From the NCBI RefSeq assembly GCF_020023735.2, contig NZ_CP076444.2, forward strand, positions 1,441,501 through 1,505,500: a DNA stretch of 64,000 bases, in the 5' to 3' direction. The position numbers were made by a program, and so were the translations under genes. This document shows, one piece after another, positions 18,573 through 27,027 of this stretch; position 1 is the stretch's first letter, and every line of letters starts with the position of its first letter. Below the pieces are notes generated by a model, which saw only the letters and a list, made by a program, of their open reading frames with translations, was not told where the DNA came from and did not search any database. The DNA comes from Mycoavidus sp. HKI (GTDB lineage: Bacteria; Pseudomonadota; Gammaproteobacteria; Burkholderiales; Burkholderiaceae).

Positions 18573-19537
18573 TCACAGCGATAACGGCTCTCCCACTGCC
18601 CCCCTTTGCTTCAACAGTGTCCGATTCACCTCGCTTAAGCCTTCTACGCCTTCTATAAATGTACCCTTCATGGTCAGTTCGGCATGCGGTGACATCCAGC
18701 GTAGCCGCACCTGAACTTCATCACCCTCGCCGATCACCTGCCACTGCCGAACGAACTCATCCTCACTGCCCGTCACCAGATCGTTGCCGCCGACGGACCG
18801 TTGCCAGGCAATACTGTAGATTCTCCCGCTAAAACCTTCAATCACCGCCTGACACTGACCCGAGGCGACTGCCCACAGACGAACGGTCTCGTCCTTACTC
18901 CCCGAGGCGATCTGATCGCCGCTCGGCGAATACGCTACGCTATTAACCTCAGAGTCATGTCCTTGTAAGGTGTGGCGCAGCGCGCCGCTTGCCGCGTCCC
19001 ACAAACGAACGGTCTTGTCATCACTCCCCGAGGCAATCTGATCGCCGCTCGGCGAATACGCTACGCTCCTAACCTCAGAGTCATGTCCTTGTAAGGTGTG
19101 GCGCAGCATGCCGCTTGCCGCGTCCCACAGACGCACGGTCTTGTCATCACTCCCCGAGGCAATCTGATCGCCGGTCGGCGAATACGCCACGCTCCTAACA
19201 TAATCGTCATGTCCTTGTAAGGTGTGGCGCAACGCACCGCTTGCCGCTTCCCACAGACGAACGGTATAGTCAGAACTCCCCGAGGCGATCTGAGCGCCGC
19301 TCGGCGAATACGCTACGCTACTAACCGCATCTTCATGTCCTTGTAAGGTGTGGCGCAACACGCCGCTTACCACTTCCCACAGTCGAATGGTATGGTCATC
19401 ACTCCCCACGGCGATCTGATCGCCGCTCGGCGAATACGCTACGCTATTAACAAAAGAGTCATGTCCTTGTAAGGTGTGGCGCAGCGCACCGCTTGCCGCG
19501 TCCCACAGACGCACGGTCTTGTCCCAACTCCCCGAGG
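18573..19537 (-). pseudogene. WD40-repeat protein, 5' end removed at an IS481 element
   Basis: The frame stays open up to the left inverted repeat of the IS (SGSWDKTVRLWDAASG is readable at the junction). The apparent GTG start at 19514 is therefore artificial and the N-terminal domains are missing. It retains five near-identical 42-residue WD40 repeats of the type GHD..V.SVAYSPSGDQIASG, then one or two divergent blades. The tail LRWMSPHAELTMKGTF and LSEVNRTLLKQRGA recalls the end of NACHT/pentapeptide-WD40 proteins. It is a sibling of the 22756-27027 gene, which lacks this tail. Beyond the IS the sequence is an unrelated intron scrap, so the missing 5' part was deleted or moved. Confidence 0.85.
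18880..19537 (-). repeat. 126-bp tandem repeats encoding WD40 blades (truncated gene)
   Basis: Units of 126 bases recur, each containing the reverse complement of TGTCCTTGTAAGGTGTGGCG and a conserved GCCGCTCGGCGAATACGC core. Differences concentrate at the bases encoding residues just after GHD and around the SGSxDxT loop. Confidence 0.85.
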
Positions 19538-20634
19538 TGTGCGATTTACATACATCGTTTCAATTAAAATAGGCGGATGAACGCACAAATACGCTGTCGA
19601 CTTAAATGGGTCAAACTATACGAAGAGCTGGGAGATGCAGGCGTGGTATGTCGACGTTGTGGCATCTCCCGGCCGACATTACGCAAGTGGGTTAAACGCT
19701 ATCAACAAGAGGGCGAAGTGGGCCTGGATTCAATGAGCCGCCGTCCACACCACAGCCCTAATCGCAAGGTCACGCAGACTGACCAGGACAATATTTTGCG
19801 TATGCGTGGTGAGAATAAGGGCGCACGCCGCATACAAAATGAACTTCGTCTATATGAACAAAAAGAATTGTCACTGCGGACCATTCATAAAGTTTTGGTC
19901 GCGGCAAAAGTCAATCCGCTGGTCAAACCCAAACGGTCAATTCCGTCTAAGCGATATAGTCTTCTCATTCCAGGTGAACGCGTACAAATAGACACCATGA
20001 AAGTCGCACCAGGGGTGTATCAATATACGGCGGTGGATGACTGTTCGCGATTTCGCGTGTTGGCAGTTCATCCACGCCGCGATGCCCGCCACACCTTGCT
20101 TTTCCTTGATCGCGTGATAGAAGAAATGCCCTTTCCGATTCAACGGATTCAAACGGATCGTGGAACCGAATTTTTCGCTGAAAGCGTACAAAGATATTTG
20201 ATGAGCAATTGCATTAAATTTCGTCCAATTCCACCTCGTTCACCCCATCTCAATGGCAAAGTCGAGCGTTCTCAACTCACCGATAAAATTGAGTTTTGGT
20301 CACGCTATTCACATAAAGAACAAGGCATTGATCAGCGTATTGAAGAATGGCAGTTTGAATACAATTGGCGACGCCCACACGGCTCTCTTTCTGGAAAGAC
20401 TCCCGTTGGCAAGCTTGCAGAAGTAGGCGCACAGATCCCGCTTTCTGAAGACATTACTTCTGCTTATGACTTACGCAAAGAACGCATCCGTTATAGCAAT
20501 TGGAAAGTCGATTTAGCTATCGCTGCTATGGATTTGCAATAACCCTACTGAACTAATCATCTCACTCATTTTTACCCTAAAAAACATTAAAAATGGTTTG
20601 CAGAAAAGTGAAACGATGTATGTAAATCGCACAC
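19537..20634 (+). mobile_element. Intact IS481-type insertion sequence
   Basis: About 1.1 kb bounded by perfect 25-bp inverted repeats (19537-19561 and 20610-20634, outer end GTGTGCGATTTACATACATC), with one transposase gene inside. No obvious target-site duplication is seen: the left flank is the WD40 coding sequence and the right flank is group II intron sequence. The flanks were therefore probably rearranged after insertion. Confidence 0.9.
19577..20542 (+). CDS. IS481-family transposase
   Basis: A 321-residue DDE transposase. The N-terminal helix-turn-helix (VVCRRCGISRPTLRKWVKRY, about residues 22-41) is followed by an rve catalytic core. Its acidic triad is the Asp of RVQIDTMKV, the Asp of IQTDRGTEF and the Glu of LNGKVERSQLTDK. 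The length suits IS481 and there is no interruption, so the element may still be active. It starts 15 bases inside the left inverted repeat. Confidence 0.92.
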   Translation: MNAQIRCRLKWVKLYEELGDAGVVCRRCGISRPTLRKWVKRYQQEGEVGLDSMSRRPHHSPNRKVTQTDQDNILRMRGENKGARRIQNELRLYEQKELSLRTIHKVLVAAKVNPLVKPKRSIPSKRYSLLIPGERVQIDTMKVAPGVYQYTAVDDCSRFRVLAVHPRRDARHTLLFLDRVIEEMPFPIQRIQTDRGTEFFAESVQRYLMSNCIKFRPIPPRSPHLNGKVERSQLTDKIEFWSRYSHKEQGIDQRIEEWQFEYNWRRPHGSLSGKTPVGKLAEVGAQIPLSEDITSAYDLRKERIRYSNWKVDLAIAAMDLQ

Positions 20635-21233
20635 TTTAAACGACGCCAAACCAAAACTAATTCCGTAGCGCTACCCGGTACCACGCCATGGTGCTGAAGA
20701 ATGGCTTGAGCCGTGTGCAGGGTGATCTGCACGCACGGTTCTCAGAGGAGGGCGAAGCAGCAATGCTTCGCTCTTACTCGACACATTAGTCACCAGTTTC
20801 GACGACATCTAATCCTTTCGACACCTCAACGATGATTCGTTTACACTCGTCTTCTGAGAACTCACCTGACGCATAATTTTTGCGCCTTTTCCTTGACGCT
20901 CACTACAACGGCTCTTTACCGATGCAGCTCAAGGTAGTTTGGAACCTGCGCCTGTACGCCGATTCCGAGGGGCCTACCCTCATCTTCGATACAGCATTGC
21001 GACCGAGGCTCGCGCCTCTACGCATTCGTGACACACTAGTGGCCAGAATTTACTCTGCCTTACCTGCTAGGATTTTAGTCAGCCTCCCTCTTCTTGGCTC
21101 ATTGGAAAGCTAAAAAATTATTGCTTAATGCGCTTTACCTTCCTATAGTAGGGAAACACGCTACAAGTCCCTCGCTTGTTATTGACGTGCTTCCCACAAT
21201 TAGCAACATAGCCTAATAGACATGGAGGTTAGC
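20634..21233. other. Degenerate stretch between IS481 and the unknown coiled-coil gene
   Basis: It holds the 3' end of a group II intron (20660-20781). On the minus strand at 20786-20884 there is a short open frame ending EFSEDECKRIIVEVSKGLDV with a stop, which may be the tail of a lost gene. A 77-codon plus-strand frame at 20880-21113 has no ribosome site or recognisable motif. The last 120 bases are AT-rich and probably carry the promoter of the next gene. Confidence 0.45.
20660..20781 (+). ncRNA. Group II intron 3' end (domains V and VI) remnant
   Basis: Bases 20708-20741 (GAGCCGTGTGCAG ... CTGCACGCACGGTTC) fold as the 34-nt domain V hairpin of bacterial group II introns, with the two complementary stem parts and internal bulge. 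A second hairpin follows (GGCGAAGCA/TGCTTCGC, about 20751-20772) in the place of domain VI. Upstream, the CCATGGTGCTGAAGAATGGCTT context is usual before domain V. There is no intron-encoded reverse transcriptase and no 5' end, so it cannot splice autonomously. Confidence 0.75.
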
Positions 21234-21980
21234 ATGACACACATAGACCTTTCTAGTATTTCCAGAACTGTACCTGCTCAAAATACTTATCATCAGGCAG
21301 TAGATAGTACTGCCACAGTAACTAATAATGCTCTTTCGATTGTAAACGATCAACTAAATGGAAAAATTGAGGAGCTGACGCGGCGACTCTTCCAAATAGA
21401 AAATTTTATTAAAGACCAAAATCAAAAAATTGAACAAAAAGACCAAAAAATCTTAGATTTAGAAACATCCATCAAAGAACTCTCTGGAAAATCAAATAAA
21501 GCTTCAAATACAATTTCAGATTTACAAGTAAAAGATCAAATTCTTTTTATTTTTTCAGATACATCTACGCGCAGCTTAATTTATCGTACGCACGGCTTTA
21601 AGAGGTCTAGCGGTCCTGGGATTGCGGGTGAAGCAGAAGTGATGATTGAATTCAAGCCAAATTTCCCTAAAGAGTTTACTCTTGACATCAAAGGTCATAT
21701 TCCCAGTTTTGGTTCTGATGGCATAGAAAATGGAATTTTTGAAGTTCATATCGGAAAGCTTGAAGAAAAACGGCATAAAGAAGAATTTCAATTAGTTCAA
21801 GAGGGTTGGGGAAAAGATTACACTAGAGATTATGCTAGTGTTTCATTTAAAACAGAGGATGAAGATAATAATACTATTTGGATTAATCTACCAAAAGCTC
21901 CTTATGATGAGAAATATGAAGAATATAAAAAAGTTGGAATGAAACTTTATTCTTTAAATATTATCCCAAGAGAAAAATAG
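21234..21980 (+). CDS. Unknown protein with N-terminal coiled coil
   Basis: A 248-residue protein from ATG 21234, chosen because GGAGG at 21224 sits just ahead; the ATG at 21222 overlaps that site. Residues 1-40 are Thr/Ser/Asn-rich. Residues about 40-100 are a strong coiled coil (IEELTRRLFQIENFI, QNQKIEQKDQKILDLE). The rest looks beta-rich and globular (IFEVHIGKLEEKRHK, YASVSFKTEDEDNNTIWINL). No signal peptide or membrane helix is seen. It is much more AT-rich than core genes and surrounded by mobile scraps, hence probably acquired. I do not recognise a family; a role as secreted effector or structural protein would be speculation. Confidence 0.7.
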   Translation: MTHIDLSSISRTVPAQNTYHQAVDSTATVTNNALSIVNDQLNGKIEELTRRLFQIENFIKDQNQKIEQKDQKILDLETSIKELSGKSNKASNTISDLQVKDQILFIFSDTSTRSLIYRTHGFKRSSGPGIAGEAEVMIEFKPNFPKEFTLDIKGHIPSFGSDGIENGIFEVHIGKLEEKRHKEEFQLVQEGWGKDYTRDYASVSFKTEDEDNNTIWINLPKAPYDEKYEEYKKVGMKLYSLNIIPREK

Positions 21981-22104
21981 GAATATCTATAATAGTCAAT
22001 ATTATTTCATGGAAAGCCCTAGTGAAGGACTTTCCCTTTGCCTATAACTACTAAAAATTGTCGCAGTCCCATCTTTATCAATAATTTGTTCTATCCAATT
22101 TTCA

Positions 22105-22233
22105 GGCATCGGGGAAATAAATGAGACGATTGCAGCTCATTTTTTGGCAGCTGGAGCGCTGTTAGTAACAAACAATACTCGCCATTTTGAGCGGGTTGAG
22201 GCTCGCTTGCTATTAGCTATCTGGGCTTCTTAA
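22105..22233 (+). pseudogene. VapC-like PIN-domain toxin, C-terminal fragment
   Basis: The frame reads GIGEINETIAAHFLAAGALL followed by VTNNTRHFERVE, ending in TAA at 22231. The xTIAAHxLAxGxxLVTNNxRxFxRV pattern is the C-terminal signature of VapC/PIN ribonucleases, although the acidic residue usually preceding IAAH is replaced. No N-terminal half or VapB gene is present. Confidence 0.65.
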
Positions 22234-22284
22234 TAAAAGGCTTTCATCAAGCTTTGAACAGAGACCTAAAAACTTGACAGGCTC

Positions 22285-22401
22285 CTACGCTTGGTTACAG
22301 CCGAGCCAGCTGAACCCGCTTTCTGTGAATGTCGATTGCGGATTGGACAAATCAACTCCCTCTAGAAATTTATCTAATATCCCTTTGTCTATCTTCGTCA
22401 T
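22285..22401 (-). pseudogene. Short fragment, possibly a transposase N-terminus
   Basis: A 38-codon frame MTKIDKGILDKFLEGVDLSN and on to LGCNQA ends in TAG. The first 20 residues are loosely like the N-terminus of IS256-type transposases, but the match is too short to be sure. Confidence 0.25.
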
Positions 22402-22428
22402 ATGTTTTCTTTTTTAGTAACTTCATTA

Positions 22429-22587
22429 TCATATGACTTCTTTCACACAAAATTCCTGACACCCTCGGATTGTCTTAGTGCAGCATCCGAACTCTTTGGA
22501 TAGCTCCTTAGCGCTCTTGCCCGCTTGCACTAACTCTATTATTTGTTGACGAAAGGCCGCTGGATACGGTGCTCTAGACTGATTCAT
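22429..22587 (-). pseudogene. IS3-family transposase OrfA, N-terminal fragment
   Basis: Begins MNQSRAPYPAAFRQQIIELV and continues AGKSAKELSKEFGC, a helix-turn-helix start of IS3 OrfA, with AAGGAG ahead of the ATG. It stops after 52 codons, and the leucine-zipper part and OrfB are absent. The upstream bases near 22615-22640 may be the element's terminal sequence. A C-terminal OrfA fragment of similar type lies at 63199-63447. Confidence 0.65.
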
Positions 22588-22755
22588 TACAGACTCCTTT
22601 TAGGTAGTTTAAAAGTGTCCGCGAAAAGAAGTCAACATCACTCTTCTCTCTAAAATACTTTTCTACTTCCTTTTTTCTATAACTACCCTACACTCTACTC
22701 TCTGTCCCTTTTACCAAACTCGCTTTTCCATTGCTATTTTCTAGAGGGCTATTCT

Positions 22756-25700
22756 TTACCGCCGCTCTCTTTCCATGACATGCTCAGCTGTCTCCGCGGC
22801 GGACACCCTTTGCGCCTCCCACAGCCGCACCGTATTGTCATAACTGTCCGATGCGATCTGCAACCCGCTCGGTGAATACATCACGCTAATAACCCAGTGA
22901 GTATGTCCTTCTAAGGTGTGCACAAGGGCTCCGCTGTGCGCGTCCCACAGACGTACCGTCTTGTCATCACTCCCAGAGGCGAGCTGCAAACCGCTCGGCG
23001 AATACACCACGCTATTAACAACAGAGGTATGTCCGCGTAAGGTGTGCCCAAGGGCTCCGCTGTGCGCGTCCCACAGCCGCACCGTCTTGTCACCACTGCA
23101 CGAGGCGATCTGCGTTCCGCTCGGCGAATACACCACACTACTAACAGAGTAGGTATGTCCTTCTAAGGTGTGTCCAAGAGCTCCGCTTTCCGCGTCCCAC
23201 AGCCGCACCGTATTGTCCCAACTGCCCGAGGCGATTTGCGTTCCGCTCGGCGAATACACCACGCTACTAACATAGAAGGTATGTCCTTCTAAGGTGTGTC
23301 CAAGGGCTCCGCTTTCCGCGTCCCACAGCCGCACCGTATTGTCCCTACTGCCCGAGGCGATCTGCAACCCGCTCGGCGAATACACCACGCTAATAACCTC
23401 GTCGGTATGTCCTTCTAAGGTGTGCTCAAGGGCTCCGCTGTGCGCGTCCCACAGCCGAACCGTATTGTCATCACTGCCAGAGGCGAGCTGCTTTCCGCTC
23501 GGCGAATACACAACGCTATAAACAGTGGAGGTATGTCCTTCTAAGGTGTGCTCAAGGACTCCGCTTTCCGCCTCCCACAGACGTACCGTATTGTCAAAAC
23601 TGCCCGAGGCGATCTGCAAACCGCTCGGCGAATACACAACGCTATTAACACCTGAGGTATGTCCTTCTAAGGTGTGCTCAAGGGCTCCGCTTTCCGCGTC
23701 CCACAGCCGCACCGTACGGTCTAAACTGCCCGAGGCGATCTGCGTTCCGCTCGGCGAATACACCACACTCCTAACAGTGGAGGTGTGTCCTTGTAAAGTG
23801 TAGAGTGTTGTCCAATTCGAAATATCATTTACTCTGGCTGCGTCACTCTCAAGATCATCCTCGTAGGATTGATCATCCGATGAGGAATCACTCAAACTCT
23901 CCTCTCTCTCCTCTTCAACATACGACCAATCTACATACTCCACTCCTGACATCTTCGCACCACTTAAATTCGCATCACCATGCTTTATATTTGTATTGCG
24001 TAAATTCACCTTCCTTAAATCCGATCCCTCAAACTGTGCTCCTTCAAACTCTCCTTCACTCAGATCCGCTCCAGGTATCTGTATTCCATTTAAATCCCAC
24101 TTCTTAAACGAAAAACCCGCTTTAACTAAAATCGTGATCGCGTTCGACGCCGCTTGCCGCAACTCACCATCCGTTTTCGACCGCTCCACTACCTTTAACA
24201 ACTGCTCCTTAAATGCAGCCTCTTGATTTGCACGATCGGTCAACAAACCCACTACTCCCTTATCACCTACCCAGTGCTTCGGCCATAACGATAACTCTAC
24301 AAGCTTTCGACGCGGCACTGCTGCTTCAATTTCAAAACTATAGACTGATGCATCGCTGCCTCGACGCGAACGGCTTTCTACCTCCGTGCAGGCATCGAAC
24401 GAATCAAACAACCTCCGCACCACGCAATATTCCAACAGCGATTTATGAATAAAACGATATTGCGTTCCACTTCGTATCAACGGCCACGTTTCTCGCAATA
24501 GTTGCTTCTTCTCTTCACGACCAAAAAATACTTCTTTCCAACTCCCTTCGTCTTTTAGCGACGAATACTCTACTACCGGATTGCCCACATTCTTTGTATA
24601 CAGATGCACTCCTAACTCTTTCACAAATCCCAGCCCGTGTTCGGCAAATCCTTCGTCGCTCAGCTCTCTAAACAGCTCTCTTTTTGCTCCTGTTAAATTT
24701 TGCGTGCTTAACCACTGTTGGTTCCGATCAAACCACTGCCTAAAGAACTGGTCATACAGATCCAGACGTAATTGCACGGCACTTCGCTCTTTCTCTTCAT
24801 TTTCCAGGTACGGCAAAGCTTCCAGCACCACTCGCAGTAAAAACGGCGTGCTCACCAGCTCTTTTAAATGATCTTGTTTAAGAGCGAACTGATACTGTTG
24901 CGCTGTCCAGCCCATTGCGTTGCGCTCCACATATTTTTCTAAATATTGAGCCCGATCTGATTCTGAAAACTCCGTAATCTCCAATTCTTGAAATAACTCG
25001 TCCTCGCCCTTAAGACGCAGTTTCGGTTGAAAACGTTTTCCATACTCACCCCCAAGATACTCGCTGCCGCAACTGATTAACATTTGCCCCTGCCAGTTCC
25101 CAGAACGGTTGATCTCATTACTCAGATACAGATTTCGCGTCTGACGTATCTCATCATAACCATCCAAAATAAATACAAATTTCTCCTTTTTCTTTAACTT
25201 CTCTACCTGATATTCTGACAACCCTCTTTTCTTTAGTGCTTTACCAATCAGATCGTGTTCTGGCTTATCGATACTCGCCAGTGATATAAACAACGGAATC
25301 GCATCAGCCGCTTCTTTTCTAGTCTCCCATAAGTGCTTTTCTAGAACTCGGCTAAACGTCGTTTTCCCCGACCCAGAATCTCCCTTCAACAAAATCACCC
25401 GTTTATCTTTGAGCAACCCTTCGACTTGCGCTAACAGGCCTGTAGCAGCTCCTTGCAGACTCGCTTTACCTTGCGGTTCAACATACAGCTGTAGCGTTTC
25501 ATTAAATACCTCATCTTCCTTCAGCGCAGCAAAATACTGCTCTTTCAGCGCGGCTCGGGGGTCTGCATTCAGCAACCGCAGCTGGTGATGCTGCTGTTGC
25601 ACCGTGGACGCAAGCTGGCTATGCAGCGCTGTCCATATGCCATCGAAAATGCCGTCTAAGAGCTTCGCAAACTCTAGCTTGCCAAACTTTGAATCTCTCT

Positions 25701-27027
25701 TTAAGCTCGAAATAAACCTGCTGTGCCCATCCCAAAATTTGTTCAGAAACGTTTTAGCCTCATCGCTACCCACCAACAGCCGCTCGAGCACCTTAAATAG
25801 CACTCCATGCGGACCTTGGTTCAGATAGACTTCTTCTCCCTTCTTGGCTTGCAAATCAAAGCGCAGAGGATCCTCCATACGAACCGTCGTCGATTCAATA
25901 AAATCCTTCAGACAGTAGTCATAGCTATCGGGGGTCAATGAAACCGGGATTATGCCGTGGTGACCTTTCAGATGCGCTGCTCGTATTTCCAAAAACGCCA
26001 TTTCCGTCAACACATGATGGAACTCCGACTTATACTTTTCCTCCTGCGAAAATTTTCTGACAACCTCACGTAAAGCTGGAGTACCCTTTTGCTTATCGTC
26101 TTTGAGGTAGGCGTCTCGGTCTTCGTCATAAGCTTTTTTAAGCTCATCACAAAACTCTTTATAGGACTGCCCTTTTAGGTAGCTTCCTAACACATCTGAA
26201 CAACATACGATCACCTTATCCACCGGCTCAACATCCGCTCGCAACTGAGCAGGCAGCAAGCACAGCTGATTGGTTAAGATATCTTCTAGCTTCCCATCCG
26301 CTTCCAGATTTTCAACCACGCTTGAATACGCTTGTCCTATCGGCGTTTGGTCCGAATAAAGCGTCACCCCTCGGATTTTAGATAACTTATTGATTAAATA
26401 TTTGGATGTCGAGGCCTTCGCCTCTCCATGGTCTTTATTGTCATGCGCATACACCAGAAACAGGCTCGGTTTATTCGACACCTCTAAGGAGTTAAGCGTC
26501 AACAGTGCTTTTTCAAACAGATAATCCACCAACTCGCTTTTTTCTTGGACCGACATGACAGGCGACAGCCGATGCATTGAAGTAGAAGTCGCCGCCAGTA
26601 TCAAAGTAGGCACTGCGCCCGCAGGTAACGACTTAGTTGACACTTTAGGAACTGACTTGATCCCTTCGTAACCCCACGCTTGCGCTTTTTTGTAACTCGC
26701 CTGCGCTTTTTCCAATTTTCCTAATTTCACCAAGAGCTCCGCGCGCTCAAAATAAACCTCGCCTATGCGCTGCCGTAATGCATCTTCTTCGCGTGTCTGA
26801 GGCGTACGTGCTTGGCTCAAAGCGCTTTTCATCTCCGATAACGGAGGAGCAAGTTGGTATGCATCTCCGGCATGTTTAAAAGTCACTTTTGCTTGGTCAT
26901 ACAAAGCTAACGCTACTTCAAAATGCTGCATCGTCTTCTGTAGACGAGCTTGTTCCAAATAGCTTTGCGCCTGCACCTGAAATTGTTTACCTATCAGGGC
27001 TTGAGAAACAGGGTTACCCAACATCAT
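22756..27027 (-). CDS. NACHT (STAND/NLR-like) protein: TPR - TIR/SEFIR-like - NACHT - pentapeptide - WD40
   Basis: A 1423-residue protein from ATG 27027, with AAGGAG five bases ahead; the GTG at 27033 overlaps that site. Residues 1-130 look like TPR helices (ALALYDQAKVTFKHAGD, LGKLEKAQASYKKAQ). Residues about 185-365 resemble a TIR/SEFIR fold (SLFLVYAHDNKDHGEA, VDKVIVCCSDVLG, EMAFLEIRAAH). The NACHT ATPase has Walker A LLKGDSGSGKTTFSR near 550 and Walker B FVFILDGYDEIRQ near 620. Pentapeptide-type repeats (GADLSEGEFEGAQFEGSDL) lie near 985-1020 and an acidic linker near 1035-1060. Eight 42-residue WD40 repeats follow from about 1070. Such NTPases are ligand-triggered switches: WD40 is the sensor, NACHT oligomerises, and the N-terminal domain acts. 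Bacterial relatives include anti-phage proteins. Phage defence or host interaction are both possible. Confidence 0.85.
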   Translation of the reverse strand: MMLGNPVSQALIGKQFQVQAQSYLEQARLQKTMQHFEVALALYDQAKVTFKHAGDAYQLAPPLSEMKSALSQARTPQTREEDALRQRIGEVYFERAELLVKLGKLEKAQASYKKAQAWGYEGIKSVPKVSTKSLPAGAVPTLILAATSTSMHRLSPVMSVQEKSELVDYLFEKALLTLNSLEVSNKPSLFLVYAHDNKDHGEAKASTSKYLINKLSKIRGVTLYSDQTPIGQAYSSVVENLEADGKLEDILTNQLCLLPAQLRADVEPVDKVIVCCSDVLGSYLKGQSYKEFCDELKKAYDEDRDAYLKDDKQKGTPALREVVRKFSQEEKYKSEFHHVLTEMAFLEIRAAHLKGHHGIIPVSLTPDSYDYCLKDFIESTTVRMEDPLRFDLQAKKGEEVYLNQGPHGVLFKVLERLLVGSDEAKTFLNKFWDGHSRFISSLKRDSKFGKLEFAKLLDGIFDGIWTALHSQLASTVQQQHHQLRLLNADPRAALKEQYFAALKEDEVFNETLQLYVEPQGKASLQGAATGLLAQVEGLLKDKRVILLKGDSGSGKTTFSRVLEKHLWETRKEAADAIPLFISLASIDKPEHDLIGKALKKRGLSEYQVEKLKKKEKFVFILDGYDEIRQTRNLYLSNEINRSGNWQGQMLISCGSEYLGGEYGKRFQPKLRLKGEDELFQELEITEFSESDRAQYLEKYVERNAMGWTAQQYQFALKQDHLKELVSTPFLLRVVLEALPYLENEEKERSAVQLRLDLYDQFFRQWFDRNQQWLSTQNLTGAKRELFRELSDEGFAEHGLGFVKELGVHLYTKNVGNPVVEYSSLKDEGSWKEVFFGREEKKQLLRETWPLIRSGTQYRFIHKSLLEYCVVRRLFDSFDACTEVESRSRRGSDASVYSFEIEAAVPRRKLVELSLWPKHWVGDKGVVGLLTDRANQEAAFKEQLLKVVERSKTDGELRQAASNAITILVKAGFSFKKWDLNGIQIPGADLSEGEFEGAQFEGSDLRKVNLRNTNIKHGDANLSGAKMSGVEYVDWSYVEEEREESLSDSSSDDQSYEDDLESDAARVNDISNWTTLYTLQGHTSTVRSVVYSPSGTQIASGSLDRTVRLWDAESGALEHTLEGHTSGVNSVVYSPSGLQIASGSFDNTVRLWEAESGVLEHTLEGHTSTVYSVVYSPSGKQLASGSDDNTVRLWDAHSGALEHTLEGHTDEVISVVYSPSGLQIASGSRDNTVRLWDAESGALGHTLEGHTFYVSSVVYSPSGTQIASGSWDNTVRLWDAESGALGHTLEGHTYSVSSVVYSPSGTQIASCSGDKTVRLWDAHSGALGHTLRGHTSVVNSVVYSPSGLQLASGSDDKTVRLWDAHSGALVHTLEGHTHWVISVMYSPSGLQIASDSYDNTVRLWEAQRVSAAETAEHVMERERR
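22790..23800 (-). repeat. Eight 126-bp tandem repeats encoding near-identical WD40 blades
   Basis: The unit recurs every 126 bases. Landmarks are the TATGTCCTTCTAAGGTGTG motif at about 22902, 23154, 23280, 23406, 23532 and 23658, with variants at 23028 and 23784. Most units differ at only a few codons: the two after GHT, the one after the next V, and two in the SGSxDxTVRLW loop. Confidence 0.9.

Larger units (their letters stand above)
21981..22755. other. Graveyard of toxin and transposase fragments
   Basis: The gap between the coiled-coil gene and the NACHT gene has no intact gene. It holds a VapC-like tail (22105-22233), a 38-codon minus-strand fragment (22285-22401) and an IS3 orfA start (22429-22587). 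These are listed separately. The final 110 bases (22645-22755) are AT-rich, with nothing visible. Confidence 0.6.

Noticed and set aside
20880-21113. 77-codon plus-strand frame after the intron remnant
   Set aside because: No ribosome site and no recognisable pattern; the region is surrounded by mobile-element debris.
22790-23800. Direct repeats resembling a CRISPR array
   Set aside because: Repeat period is 126 bases with coding conservation; there are no short repeats with unique spacers and no cas genes.
23294-23803. Chained plus-strand frames opposite the WD40 repeats
   Set aside because: They recur with the 126-bp repeat period and are antisense shadows of the WD40 coding sequence.
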